From positions 1 through 9,425 of the forward strand of contig URHT01000048.1 in assembly GCA_900547745.1 (NCBI GenBank): a DNA stretch of 9,425 nucleotides, written 5' to 3'. The DNA is from an uncultured Eubacteriales bacterium. Its GTDB lineage: Bacteria; Bacillota; Clostridia; Oscillospirales; Oscillospiraceae. This document shows, one piece after another, positions 1-6,628 of the stretch (positions are counted from its first letter, which is position 1; each line of letters begins with the position of its first letter). The position numbers and the translations under genes are program-made. The notes beneath the pieces were generated by a model, which was not told where the DNA came from, did no database searches, and was given only the letters and a program-made list of their open reading frames with translations.

Positions 1-152
1 GCGGGTACAGCAAGATCAATACCACCACCGCGACCAGCTACGTCAACACCGGCGCAAAGGCCAACACGACGTACTACTACAGGATCGTGGCGGTGAAGAG
101 CACGGCGGCCAGCGATTTCAGCAACATCGTTTCCGCACGACCCGGCAAGTAA
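1..152 (+). CDS. C-terminal end of a fibronectin type III domain protein (partial)
   Basis: This is the last 49 codons of a gene whose start lies left of the window; the reading frame begins at base 3 and stops with TAA at 150-152. The peptide has the look of the final strands of a fn3 domain: a Thr/Ser-rich turn, a TYYYRIVAV strand, then SDFSNIVSA and a short PGK tail. Fn3 repeats of this kind are common in secreted or surface proteins of gut Clostridia, where they act as spacers or glycan/protein-binding modules; nothing here shows the catalytic or anchoring part. The same C-terminus occurs in inverted orientation at 9221-9425, with 44 of 49 residues the same. No anchor motif such as LPXTG follows the domain. 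The fn3 call is based on sequence pattern; the full protein function is unknown. Confidence 0.8.
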   Translation, partial: GYSKINTTTATSYVNTGAKANTTYYYRIVAVKSTAASDFSNIVSARPGK

Positions 153-163
153 ACACCGTATAA

Positions 164-200
164 CAGCTATCCCCCGGCTCCGCTGGGGGATAGCTGCTTG
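164..200 (+). terminator. Hairpin terminator after the left fn3 gene
   Basis: A perfect 12-bp inverted repeat (164-175 with 185-196, arms cagctatccccc / gggggatagctg) with a 9-nt loop starts 11 nt after the fn3 stop codon. The following bases (cttgtgtggg) are only weakly T-rich, so it is a strong hairpin with a poor U-tract. It lies in a gene end and before an independent promoter, which supports a transcription-end role. Confidence 0.65.
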
Positions 201-246
201 TGTGGGAGCCTTGCCGGAAAATATTGGCTGTGCGGGCAATTCTCTC

Positions 247-275
247 TTGTATTTCCCGCGAGCGGGCTGTATAAT
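247..275 (+). promoter_or_regulatory. Sigma-A-type promoter of the folT-folC operon
   Basis: TTGTAT at 247-252 and TATAAT at 270-275 are separated by exactly 17 bp. The -10 is a perfect consensus and the -35 matches four of six positions. Transcription would start near 281-283, exactly where the riboswitch outer stem begins, which supports both calls. The spacer contains a small inverted repeat, CCCGC-GA-GCGGG at 255-266, that could be an operator or chance. Confidence 0.82.
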
Positions 276-282
276 ACTGTCA

Positions 283-383
283 GCGCGTGTGTAGGGATGG
301 TGCGTTAAGTGCCGAGCGGATGGGAGGCTGCCGCCGGACGAAGGAGCTTGCTCCGCGATTCCATTCCAGCTTCCACACGGCGC
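283..383 (+). ncRNA. Tetrahydrofolate (THF) riboswitch aptamer
   Basis: The segment carries hallmark blocks of the THF riboswitch class: GCGTTAAGTG at 302-311, GGATGGGA at 318-325, GGACGAAG at 336-343 and GATTCCATTCCA further on. An outer stem P1 pairs 287-291 with 374-378, extended by 283-286 with 380-383 across one bulged G. P2 pairs 294-300 with 361-367, seven pairs including one G-U. A small hairpin GGAG-CUUG-CUCC lies at 343-354. It sits directly upstream of a folate transporter gene and folC, the expected regulon. The class binds reduced folates and usually represses translation; ligand binding here is inferred from family and context. Confidence 0.93.
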
Positions 384-409
384 ATATCGCATATTTTATC
401 TATGAGATC

Positions 410-433
410 CCTCCCATCCCAAGGATAAGGAGG
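410..433 (+). promoter_or_regulatory. Riboswitch expression platform: Shine-Dalgarno sequestering hairpin of folT
   Basis: The folT ribosome binding site AAGGAGG is at 427-433, followed by seven T's and the ATG at 441. Bases 410-414 (CCTCC) pair with 429-433 (GGAGG), and 416-419 pair with 423-426, closing a hairpin that hides the binding site. The same bases 410-419 are also perfectly complementary over 10 bp to 318-327 inside the aptamer. The two pairings exclude each other. Inferred logic: folate-bound aptamer holds 318-327, freeing 410-419 to hide the binding site (off); without ligand, 318-327 captures 410-419 and translation proceeds (on). The T7 run after the hairpin also permits a terminator reading. 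Confidence 0.7.
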
Positions 434-440
434 TTTTTTT

Positions 441-1034
441 ATGCCCGAAAAAGAATTGTCAACTGCCGCACGTCCCGTTTTCAGCACCTATTCCCTCACC
501 GTCTGCGCCCTGCTGACCGCGCTGAGCGTGGTGCTGGCCCGGGTGCTGACCCTCATCCCTGCAGAGACTACCCGCATCTCACTGGAGGCCGTGCCCATCG
601 TGCTGGCGGGCCTGCTGTGCGGTGCCCTGCCCGGTGCGCTGGTGGGTTTCTCCGCCGACCTCATCGGCTGCCTGATCTCGCCCTTCGGCTACAACCCCAT
701 CTTCTGCGTGCCGCCCATTCTGTACGGCCTGCTGGCCGGACTGCTGCGGCGGTATGTGTTGGAAAAGCCCACCCTGCCTCGGACGGCGCTGGCCTTCTTC
801 CCGGCGGCGCTTTTCGGCTCCATCCTGTGGCAGAGCATGGCGCTGGCGCTGGTATACGGCGGCGACGCCAAGCAGGCGTTTTTCCTGACGAAGCTGGTGT
901 CGCGAAGCATCCAGTTCGCCCTCACCGGCGGTGTGGACACCCTTATCGTGTGGCTGCTGCTGCGGCGCGGCGCGCTCAGCAGCGTACAGCGGCACATCCG
1001 TACCAAAGGAGGCCGGCGGCATGACGATCAATGA
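441..1034 (+). CDS. folT: ECF transporter S component, folate family (FolT)
   Basis: This 197-residue, very hydrophobic protein is the substrate-binding membrane subunit of an energy-coupling factor vitamin transporter; it would bind folate and work with a shared EcfAA'T module encoded elsewhere. Hydrophobic segments lie at about 16-39, 47-73, 85-102, 115-139 and 150-174. The stretch around 40-80, with a polar TTRISLEAVPI entry followed by a Gly-rich helix and SADLIGCLISP, is typical of the FolT family. The start is set by AAGGAGG seven bases upstream. A THF riboswitch controls the leader and the next gene is folC, which together make folate the likely substrate. The C-terminal tail is short and Arg-rich and overlaps the folC start by 14 nt. 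A related S component with another substrate is possible but unlikely given the riboswitch. Confidence 0.92.
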   Translation: MPEKELSTAARPVFSTYSLTVCALLTALSVVLARVLTLIPAETTRISLEAVPIVLAGLLCGALPGALVGFSADLIGCLISPFGYNPIFCVPPILYGLLAGLLRRYVLEKPTLPRTALAFFPAALFGSILWQSMALALVYGGDAKQAFFLTKLVSRSIQFALTGGVDTLIVWLLLRRGALSSVQRHIRTKGGRRHDDQ

Positions 1035-2286
1035 GGCGCTGGCTTACATCCACGCGGTGGACTGGCGGCGCAGCGTACCGGGTCTGACGCGCATCGGCGG
1101 GCTGCTGGACAGGCTGGGGCATCCGGAGCGGACCGTGAAATTCGTCCACGTCACCGGCACCAACGGCAAGGGCTCCACTTGCGCCATGCTGGCGTCCATC
1201 CTACGGGCGGCGGGCTATCGCACGGGGCTGTACACCTCGCCCTACATCTTCCGGTTCAACGAGCGGATGCAGATCGACGGGCAGCCCATCCCCGACGAGG
1301 AGCTGTGCGCCATTACGGAGGAGGTGCGCCCGCTGGCGGACGGCATGGATGACCACCCCTCGGAGTTCGAGATCGTGACGGCCATCGCGTTCACATGGTT
1401 CGCCCGGAGGCGGTGCGATATCGTGGTGTGCGAGGTGGGCATGGGCGGCGAATTCGACGCCACCAACGTCATCCCCGCGCCGGAGACGGCTGTGCTGTGC
1501 AACATTGGGTTGGATCACACGGCCTATCTGGGCGACACAGTGGAGAAGATCACCGCCACCAAATCCGGGATCATCAAGCCCGGCTGCGACGCGGTGCTGT
1601 ACCCCTGCGCACCGTCGGTGGTGGAGGTGGTGGCGGCGCGCTGCCGCCGCTGCGGTGTGACGCTGCACCGGGTAGATATGGATGCCCTCTCCCCTGCCGC
1701 CCACTCGCTGGACGGGCAGGACTTCGATTTCGGTGAGCTGACCGATCTGCACCTGCCCCTACTGGGCCGGATGCAGCTGCGCAATGCCGCCACGGTGCTG
1801 ACCGTGGCGGACGTGCTGCGACGCCGGGGCTGGGCCATCAGCGAGGACGCGGTGCGGCAGGGACTGGCACAGGTGCGCTGGCCCGTCCGGTTCGAGGTGG
1901 TGCGCCGGGAGCCGCTGGTGGTGATGGACGGCGGCCACAACCCCCAGTGCATGACGGCGCTGGCGGAGAACATCCGCGATTACCTGCCGGGACGGCCGCT
2001 GACCGTGCTCACCGGCGTTCTGCGGGACAAGGATTATCAGCACATGTATGCCCCCCTGCTGCCCTATGCAGCGCGGTTCATCACCGTGACGCCTGACAGC
2101 CCCCGCGCCCTGCCGGCGCAGGAGCTGGCGGCGTATCTGGCGCCGCTGGGAAAGCCGGTGACGGCCTGTACCTCTATCGCAGAGGGCGCGGCGCTGGCGC
2201 TGGAGAGCGCCGCGGCGGACGGCGCGGTGCTGTGCTGCGGCTCTTTGTACCTCATGGGCGACGCCAAGGCGGCGCTGCTCCGCTGA
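1021..2286 (+). CDS. folC: Folylpolyglutamate synthase / dihydrofolate synthase
   Basis: This 421-residue ATP-dependent ligase adds glutamates to folates, trapping them in the cytoplasm; many bacterial forms also make dihydrofolate from dihydropteroate. It belongs to the Mur ligase superfamily: the P-loop GTNGKGS is at 46-52, followed by TSPYI, EVGMGG at 138-143, NIGLDHT near 161-167, and TKSGIIKPG with the probable carbamylated Lys at 181. The C-terminal domain carries DGGHNP at 303-308. Length is normal. The start at 1021 is chosen because AAAGGAGG at 1005-1012 lies eight bases upstream and the protein then begins just before the family's N-terminal helix; an upstream in-frame ATG at 931 would read through folT. 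The overlap with folT suggests translational coupling, so the riboswitch probably controls both proteins. Whether the dihydrofolate synthase activity is present cannot be read from sequence alone. Confidence 0.96.
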   Translation: MTINEALAYIHAVDWRRSVPGLTRIGGLLDRLGHPERTVKFVHVTGTNGKGSTCAMLASILRAAGYRTGLYTSPYIFRFNERMQIDGQPIPDEELCAITEEVRPLADGMDDHPSEFEIVTAIAFTWFARRRCDIVVCEVGMGGEFDATNVIPAPETAVLCNIGLDHTAYLGDTVEKITATKSGIIKPGCDAVLYPCAPSVVEVVAARCRRCGVTLHRVDMDALSPAAHSLDGQDFDFGELTDLHLPLLGRMQLRNAATVLTVADVLRRRGWAISEDAVRQGLAQVRWPVRFEVVRREPLVVMDGGHNPQCMTALAENIRDYLPGRPLTVLTGVLRDKDYQHMYAPLLPYAARFITVTPDSPRALPAQELAAYLAPLGKPVTACTSIAEGAALALESAAADGAVLCCGSLYLMGDAKAALLR

Positions 2287-2307
2287 CGGTACCATCAGTT
2301 GACAACG

Positions 2308-2345
2308 AAAAAACGGTGCAGCCGCAAGGCCGCACCGTTTTTTTT
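2308..2345. terminator. Bidirectional intrinsic terminator between folC and the lipoprotein gene
   Basis: Arms 2308-2319 (six A's then CGGTGC) pair perfectly with 2332-2343; the top adds GCC-GCAA-GGC with a GNRA-type tetraloop and one A/C mismatch. Eight T's (2338-2345) follow on the + strand and six T's on the - strand. It lies between convergent stop codons, so it can end both the folT-folC and the pncB-to-lipoprotein transcripts. Confidence 0.93.
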
Positions 2346-2357
2346 GCAGGTCGAGTC

Positions 2358-2822
2358 TCAGCCCTCGGCCTTCTCCGCCTTCAGGGTGTAGGAGGCGCCG
2401 GCCTCGATGCTGGTGGCGTCCACGCCGGTCATGGCATACTCGCCGTTGATGTAGAAGGCCCAGTACGCGCCATCCGTATCATAGTCCAGCGTCACGCCGT
2501 TGACGGTCTTGACATACAGGCCGTACTCGGTGTCGTCACCGGCCACGATGCCCAGCTCCAGCAGGGCCTCGCCCACCGTCTCCTTGTCGGTGTTGACGGT
2601 GAAGGTGACGGTTGTGCCGTCCAGCTGGGTCACTTCCATGGTGAAGGCGGTTTTGCCCTGTCCCACGGTGGCGCCATCGGCCACGGTACCGTCGGTGACC
2701 ACGTCGGCGTCATTGCCGGCACCGCCGTTGTCCTGCGCCTGATTGCCGCATGCGGCCAGCGCCAGTACCATCACCAGCGCCAGCAGCAGGGCCAGCAGCT
2801 TGTTCAGTCCGTTCTTTTTCAT
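2358..2822 (-). CDS. DUF4430 domain lipoprotein
   Basis: This 154-residue protein is exported and lipid-anchored: a basic start (MKKNGLNK), a hydrophobic core and a lipobox ending LALAAC with Cys25 as the modification site. Residues 26-57 are a Gly/Asp/Ala-rich flexible linker. Residues about 58-151 match the DUF4430 pattern: an antiparallel beta start, TVGEALLELGIV, a GLYVKTVNGV strand, then YWAFYINGEYAMTGVD and a closing strand. DUF4430 is related to the C-terminal beta domain of cobalamin carriers such as transcobalamin, so a small-ligand binding role is plausible but unproven. The gene begins six bases after the thiN stop, and its AAGGAG site (2832-2837) is inside the last codons of thiN, so the two are co-translated. 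It is the last gene before a strong terminator. A role in vitamin capture is inference from context. Confidence 0.85.
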   Translation of the reverse strand: MKKNGLNKLLALLLALVMVLALAACGNQAQDNGGAGNDADVVTDGTVADGATVGQGKTAFTMEVTQLDGTTVTFTVNTDKETVGEALLELGIVAGDDTEYGLYVKTVNGVTLDYDTDGAYWAFYINGEYAMTGVDATSIEAGASYTLKAEKAEG

Positions 2823-2828
2823 GTTGAT

Positions 2829-3443
2829 TTACTCCTTTTCAATCAATGCTATCAGCAAACTGCCCTGCGTGACGGACACGCGGACAGGGTTGCCCACAAA
2901 ATGATTACTGACGCCCAGCGGGAACGACGCCGTCAGCACCGCGTCGTGTACGGTGTACTGCCCGCCCTCGATGGTCACGCCCTGCGCGTCCGCGCCCATG
3001 CAGAACACGGACACGATGCCCCTCTCCCGGGCCGGAAGGCAGAGCTCGCCGCCGCAGATGGCGGTGAAGCGCTCCCGGTCGCCGTACAGCCAGCCCTGTG
3101 CGCCCCGCTCCGCCAGATACAGCAGGCCCTGCAGGTTGGCGATGGTGTGGTCGGTGCGTCCGCCCACGCCGCCGTAGAGGCGGAAGTCCGTCTCGCCCCG
3201 GGCAAGGCCCTCCTTGATGGCCAGCATCATGTCGGTATCGTCCTTCTCCACCGGCACACGGCGGATATGGCCGAAGTCCGGCACGGTGTGCAGGGAGTCA
3301 AAATCCCCCAGCAGCAGGTCGGGCACGATGCCCTCCTCCCGGCAGATACGCCAGCCGCCGTCAGCGGCAATGACGGTGTCTTCCGGTGCGGGGCGGCGGA
3401 TAAGGCCGAAATAGCTGCCCGCGCCGAAAATATAACAGGCCAA
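2829..3443 (-). CDS. thiN: Thiamine pyrophosphokinase
   Basis: This 204-residue cytoplasmic enzyme transfers pyrophosphate from ATP to thiamine, giving thiamine diphosphate. Family motifs are in order: ADGG at 27-30, GDFDS at 46-50, KDDTD at 67-71 (metal and nucleotide binding acidic residues) and GGRTDHT at 94-100. The C-terminal part from about 126 is the thiamine-binding beta domain with FPLGVSNHF near 174-182. Length is normal. The start is TTG at 3443: a GGAGGAG site lies five bases before it and no in-frame ATG lies upstream before the cls stop. It follows cls by 16 nt and precedes the lipoprotein by six, so it belongs to the pncB-led operon. The weak TTG start would lower its output relative to neighbours. 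No TPP riboswitch is visible near it. Confidence 0.95.
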   Translation of the reverse strand: MACYIFGAGSYFGLIRRPAPEDTVIAADGGWRICREEGIVPDLLLGDFDSLHTVPDFGHIRRVPVEKDDTDMMLAIKEGLARGETDFRLYGGVGGRTDHTIANLQGLLYLAERGAQGWLYGDRERFTAICGGELCLPARERGIVSVFCMGADAQGVTIEGGQYTVHDAVLTASFPLGVSNHFVGNPVRVSVTQGSLLIALIEKE

Positions 3444-3459
3444 CTGTGCTCCTCCCCTT

Positions 3460-5013
3460 TCACATCCACATGGCGAACAGGCGCAGCACCACGCCCACGA
3501 TCCGCAGATACCATGGCCGCGCCGCCATGCGCGCCGGCGTCACCGGCTCGCTGCGGGCCATGATGTCGTCCATGTCCTCCAGCAGCGACTCGATGGCCGG
3601 CATGCGGTACAGCAGCTCGCCGCATTCAAAGTGCAGCTGGAAGCTGCGGAAGTCCATATTCACCGAGCCGACGAACGCCGCTTCCCGGTCTACCATCACG
3701 GTCTTGCCGTGGATGAGCCCCGGCGTGTAAGTGTATATCTTCACCCCGTGGTCTGTCAACTCCGGAAAATAGCTTTGTGCCACCTGATAGGCAAATTTGT
3801 GATCCGGGATGCCCGGCATCATCAGCCGCACATCCACGCCGCTGTCGCCGGCCAGACACAGCGCCTTGAGCATGGGCTCGTCGATGGCCAGATACGGCGT
3901 GGTGATATACACCGTCTGCCGCGCCCGGGAGATCAGCTGGAGGAACACATCCTCCGCCGTGGCGTCGGGGTTGTTGTCCGGGCCGTCCACCAGCGTCTGG
4001 CAGAAGCCGTCGGACGCGGCCTGATGCATGGGACGGTAGTAGTCGTGCTCGCTGTGGAACTGGCCGCCCAGCCGCTCCCACATGTAGATGAATTCCCTGG
4101 TCAGGCCCCACGCGCCCTCGCCCTCCAGCCGGAGGCCGCAGTCCTTCCAGTAGCCGAAGCGCCGGATGATGTCGGCGTACTCGTCGGCCAGATTGGCGCC
4201 GCCGGTGTAGGCCGTGTCACCGTCGATGCAGGTGATCTTCCGGTGGTCGCGGTAGTTGAAGTACAGACGGTTCACATAGTGGTGCACCGGGTTGAAGATC
4301 ATGACCTCCACTCCGGCCCGGCGCAGCGAATCCACCTCCTCGGCGGGCATGCGCAGCATACTGCCGAAGTCGTCGAAGATCAGCTTCACCTCCACCCCCT
4401 GCCCGCTCTTGCGGCGCAGGATGTCCGTCAGGCGATGCCATATCTCGCCCTCGGCCATGATGAAGTACTCCAGAAAGATGAAGCGCTCCGCCTGCTCCAT
4501 GGCGTCCAGCATATCCTCCAGAAACGCCTTGCCGGTGGGCAGATACCTTGCAGCCGTGTTTCTGTAAAGGGGAAAGCCTTTATTGTTCAGATAGGCCGCC
4601 AGCGGCACCCACTGGGGCATGCTCTGCCGCAGCCGCTCCACGTTCAGGCGGCTCTCCTCCTGCTTGTGCCCCGGCTCACAGGGCGGCGGCAGCTTTTTCA
4701 GATCCAGCCGCTTGGACTGCCGCCCGCCGTTCCACAGCCCGTAGAGGATCAGTCCTACTACCGGCAGAAAGAGGATCAGGAAGATCCACCCCACCTTGTA
4801 GCTGGTGTTGCCGGGCTTCGTCCAGATGTACACGGCGCAGACGAAGGCCAGCAGCTCCAGCGCCGTATAGGCCAGCGCCACGCGCTGGCGCAGTACGGTG
4901 GTCAGGAGGAACACCAGCGCCAGCTGCGCCGCCAGCAGCACCGCCACCAGCACCAGCCGCAGCGCCGCGGATATCCGGCGCTCTGTCCTCTGTTGGACTT
5001 TCGGTTTTTTCAC
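3460..5013 (-). CDS. cls: Cardiolipin synthase (phospholipase D family)
   Basis: This 517-residue membrane enzyme condenses two phosphatidylglycerol molecules to cardiolipin and glycerol. The N-terminus has hydrophobic segments at about 16-40, 46-64 and 75-94, as in bacterial Cls with their short periplasm-side loops. Two PLD catalytic motifs are intact: H257-R-K259-x4-D264, followed by GGANLADEY, and H435-G-K437-x4-D442, followed by GSVNMDFRS. Length matches the family. The start is GTG at 5013; the GGAGG at 5024-5028 is ten bases upstream. An ATG at 5021 is only two bases from that site and opens a three-codon frame (Met-Arg-Leu-stop) whose TGA overlaps the GTG, so it is not the start of Cls. 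The gene lies 42 nt after pncB with no terminator between them. The functional link to cofactor salvage neighbours is not obvious. Confidence 0.95.
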   Translation of the reverse strand: MKKPKVQQRTERRISAALRLVLVAVLLAAQLALVFLLTTVLRQRVALAYTALELLAFVCAVYIWTKPGNTSYKVGWIFLILFLPVVGLILYGLWNGGRQSKRLDLKKLPPPCEPGHKQEESRLNVERLRQSMPQWVPLAAYLNNKGFPLYRNTAARYLPTGKAFLEDMLDAMEQAERFIFLEYFIMAEGEIWHRLTDILRRKSGQGVEVKLIFDDFGSMLRMPAEEVDSLRRAGVEVMIFNPVHHYVNRLYFNYRDHRKITCIDGDTAYTGGANLADEYADIIRRFGYWKDCGLRLEGEGAWGLTREFIYMWERLGGQFHSEHDYYRPMHQAASDGFCQTLVDGPDNNPDATAEDVFLQLISRARQTVYITTPYLAIDEPMLKALCLAGDSGVDVRLMMPGIPDHKFAYQVAQSYFPELTDHGVKIYTYTPGLIHGKTVMVDREAAFVGSVNMDFRSFQLHFECGELLYRMPAIESLLEDMDDIMARSEPVTPARMAARPWYLRIVGVVLRLFAMWM

Positions 5014-5055
5014 AGGCGCATCTCCTCCTCTCTTTCTTACGGGCCTGCTTCTGCG

Positions 5056-6507
5056 TTATTCCTGCGAGCTGCGCAGCAGATGCTGCTGGATATCCCACAG
5101 CTTATCGGACAGGTCGACATAATACTTGTGGGGGTAATCGAAGCGCTTTACCTCGTCCCACAGGGTTTCCACCTGCCGGCGGCAGTAGTCGCGTATCTCC
5201 GTCAGCGGCGGGCTGTCGTACACCCGCTTGCCGCCCAGAAATACCGGCACCAGCAGCTCCCGCGCTTCAAAGTTGTAGATGCGCTTTTTCTTCCATGTGG
5301 CCAGCGGGTCGAAGATGGTCAGATCCCTGGTGTCGTCCACCGTCTCATCGTGGAGCGCCATATAGTCGGCGATGGCCTTGCCGGTATCCCGTCCGTAGAA
5401 GCGATACACCTTCTTGAAATGGGGCACCGTGATCTTCTCCACATTCTCGCTGACCTTGATCTTGGGCACCACCGTGCCGTCCGGCTCCTCGATGGCCACC
5501 AGCTTGTACACGCCGCCGAACACCGGCTCGGACTTGGCGGTGATGAGCCGCTCGCCCACGCCGAACATATCGATCTGCGCGCCCTGCAGCAGCATGTCCT
5601 GAATGAGATATTCGTCCAGCGAGTTGGACACGGAGATCTTGCACTCCGTCCAGCCCGCGTTGTCCAGCATCTCCCGGGCCTTGCGGGTCAGGTAGGCAAG
5701 GTCGCCGGAGTCCAGCCGGATGCCGCACTTGGTGATGCCCATGGGCTTGAGCACCTCGTCAAAGGCGCGGATGGCGTTGGGGATGCCGGAGTGCAGCGTA
5801 TTATAGGTGTCCACCAGCAGCGTGGCGTTGGTGGGGTACAGGCGGCAGTAGGTCTTGAAGGCCTCCAGCTCGCTGGGGAACATCTGCACCCACGCATGGG
5901 CCATGGTACCGCCGGCGGGGACGCCGTACAGCTCGTCCGACAGGGTGCAGGCCGTACCGGCCACGCCGCCGATGTAGGCCGCCCGCGCACCTATGATGGC
6001 AGCGTCGGCCCCCTGCGCACGGCGGGAGCCAAACTCCAGCACCGTCCGGCCCCGGGCAGCGCGGTCGATGCGGTTGGCCTTGGTGGCGATGAGACTCTGG
6101 TGGTTGATGGTCAGCAGCGTGAACGTCTCGATAAGCTGGGCCTCGATGGCCGGGGCGCGCACCACCACCAACGGCTCCTTGGGGAACACCGGCGTGCCCT
6201 CCGGGATGGCGTAGATATCGCCGGTGAAGCGGAAGTTCCGGAGATAGTCCAGAAATTCCTCGCAGAACATGTTCCGGCCCCGCAGATAGGCGATGTCCTC
6301 CTCCGAGAAGTGCAGGTTTTCGATGTAGTCGATGAGCTGCTCCAGCCCCGCCGCGATGGCAAAGCCGCCGCCGTCCGGCACCTTGCGGAAGAACACGTCG
6401 AAATAGACGATGCGGTCCTTGTACCCGGTCTGGAAATACCCGTTGCCCATGGTCAGTTCGTAGAAGTCACAGAGCATGGTCACGTTCAGCTTTTCCTGTG
6501 TTTTCAT
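5056..6507 (-). CDS. pncB: Nicotinate phosphoribosyltransferase
   Basis: This 483-residue cytoplasmic enzyme makes nicotinate mononucleotide from nicotinate and PRPP with ATP hydrolysis, the entry step of the Preiss-Handler NAD salvage pathway. The N-terminus has the family's CDFYELTM block (13-20). EFGSRRAQG lies at 158-166, TMAHAW with His204 (the position phosphorylated in characterised family members) at 201-206, VDTYNTL at 232-238 and GIRLDSGDL at 262-270, which binds the PRPP moiety. A C-terminal block typical of the longer clostridial form (RDLTIFDP, then NFEARELLVPVF) is present. The ATG at 6507 has GAGG eight bases upstream (6516-6519). It heads the pncB-cls-thiN-lipoprotein transcript from its own promoter and has a palindrome in its leader. 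Confidence 0.96.
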   Translation of the reverse strand: MKTQEKLNVTMLCDFYELTMGNGYFQTGYKDRIVYFDVFFRKVPDGGGFAIAAGLEQLIDYIENLHFSEEDIAYLRGRNMFCEEFLDYLRNFRFTGDIYAIPEGTPVFPKEPLVVVRAPAIEAQLIETFTLLTINHQSLIATKANRIDRAARGRTVLEFGSRRAQGADAAIIGARAAYIGGVAGTACTLSDELYGVPAGGTMAHAWVQMFPSELEAFKTYCRLYPTNATLLVDTYNTLHSGIPNAIRAFDEVLKPMGITKCGIRLDSGDLAYLTRKAREMLDNAGWTECKISVSNSLDEYLIQDMLLQGAQIDMFGVGERLITAKSEPVFGGVYKLVAIEEPDGTVVPKIKVSENVEKITVPHFKKVYRFYGRDTGKAIADYMALHDETVDDTRDLTIFDPLATWKKKRIYNFEARELLVPVFLGGKRVYDSPPLTEIRDYCRRQVETLWDEVKRFDYPHKYYVDLSDKLWDIQQHLLRSSQE

Positions 6508-6527
6508 CCTTCATACCTCAAATCGAT

Positions 6528-6546
6528 CTTTGCGCACAGCGCAAAG
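6528..6546. repeat. Perfect palindrome in the pncB leader (possible operator or RNA hairpin)
   Basis: CTTTGCGC-ACA-GCGCAAAG is an 8-bp perfect inverted repeat with a 3-nt centre. It lies about 7 to 25 nt downstream of the predicted pncB transcription start and 9 bp before the ribosome binding site. This is a usual place for a repressor site; niacin/NAD regulators (NiaR, NrtR) exist in Firmicutes, but I cannot match this sequence to either. As RNA it would form a compact hairpin. Confidence 0.55.
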
Positions 6547-6559
6547 TGTGTTACAAAGT

Positions 6560-6588
6560 ATTATACCGCTTTTTCTCCCTTTAGGCAA
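6560..6588 (-). promoter_or_regulatory. Sigma-A-type promoter of pncB
   Basis: On the minus strand, TTGCCT (6583-6588) and TATAAT (6560-6565) are 17 bp apart. The -10 is perfect and the -35 keeps TTG. Transcription should start near 6553, giving a leader of about 46 nt that contains the palindrome and the pncB ribosome binding site. Confidence 0.8.
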
Positions 6589-6597
6589 CCCTTGTCG

Positions 6598-6627
6598 GCG
6601 TTTTCCCGGTCAGACGGCGGAAAATGC
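6598..6627. repeat. Inverted repeat between terminator and pncB promoter
   Basis: Bases 6598-6606 pair with 6619-6627 (nine pairs, one G-T) around a 12-nt loop. It lies just upstream of the pncB -35 and just beyond the T-tract of the preceding terminator. It may be a backup terminator hairpin without U-tract, an upstream regulatory site, or chance. Confidence 0.3.
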
Positions 6628-6628
6628 G

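Noticed and set aside
931..1020. Earlier ATG for folC at 931.
   Set aside because: It would add 30 residues overlapping folT and lacks a ribosome site; AAAGGAGG points to 1021.
287..1024. A 245-codon + strand frame starting inside the riboswitch.
   Set aside because: It begins in the aptamer, has no ribosome site and covers folT in a different frame.
2232..3563. A 443-codon + strand frame antisense to the lipoprotein and thiN.
   Set aside because: It runs through the bidirectional terminator and mirrors real minus-strand genes with intact motifs; it lacks a plausible ribosome site and any recognisable domain.
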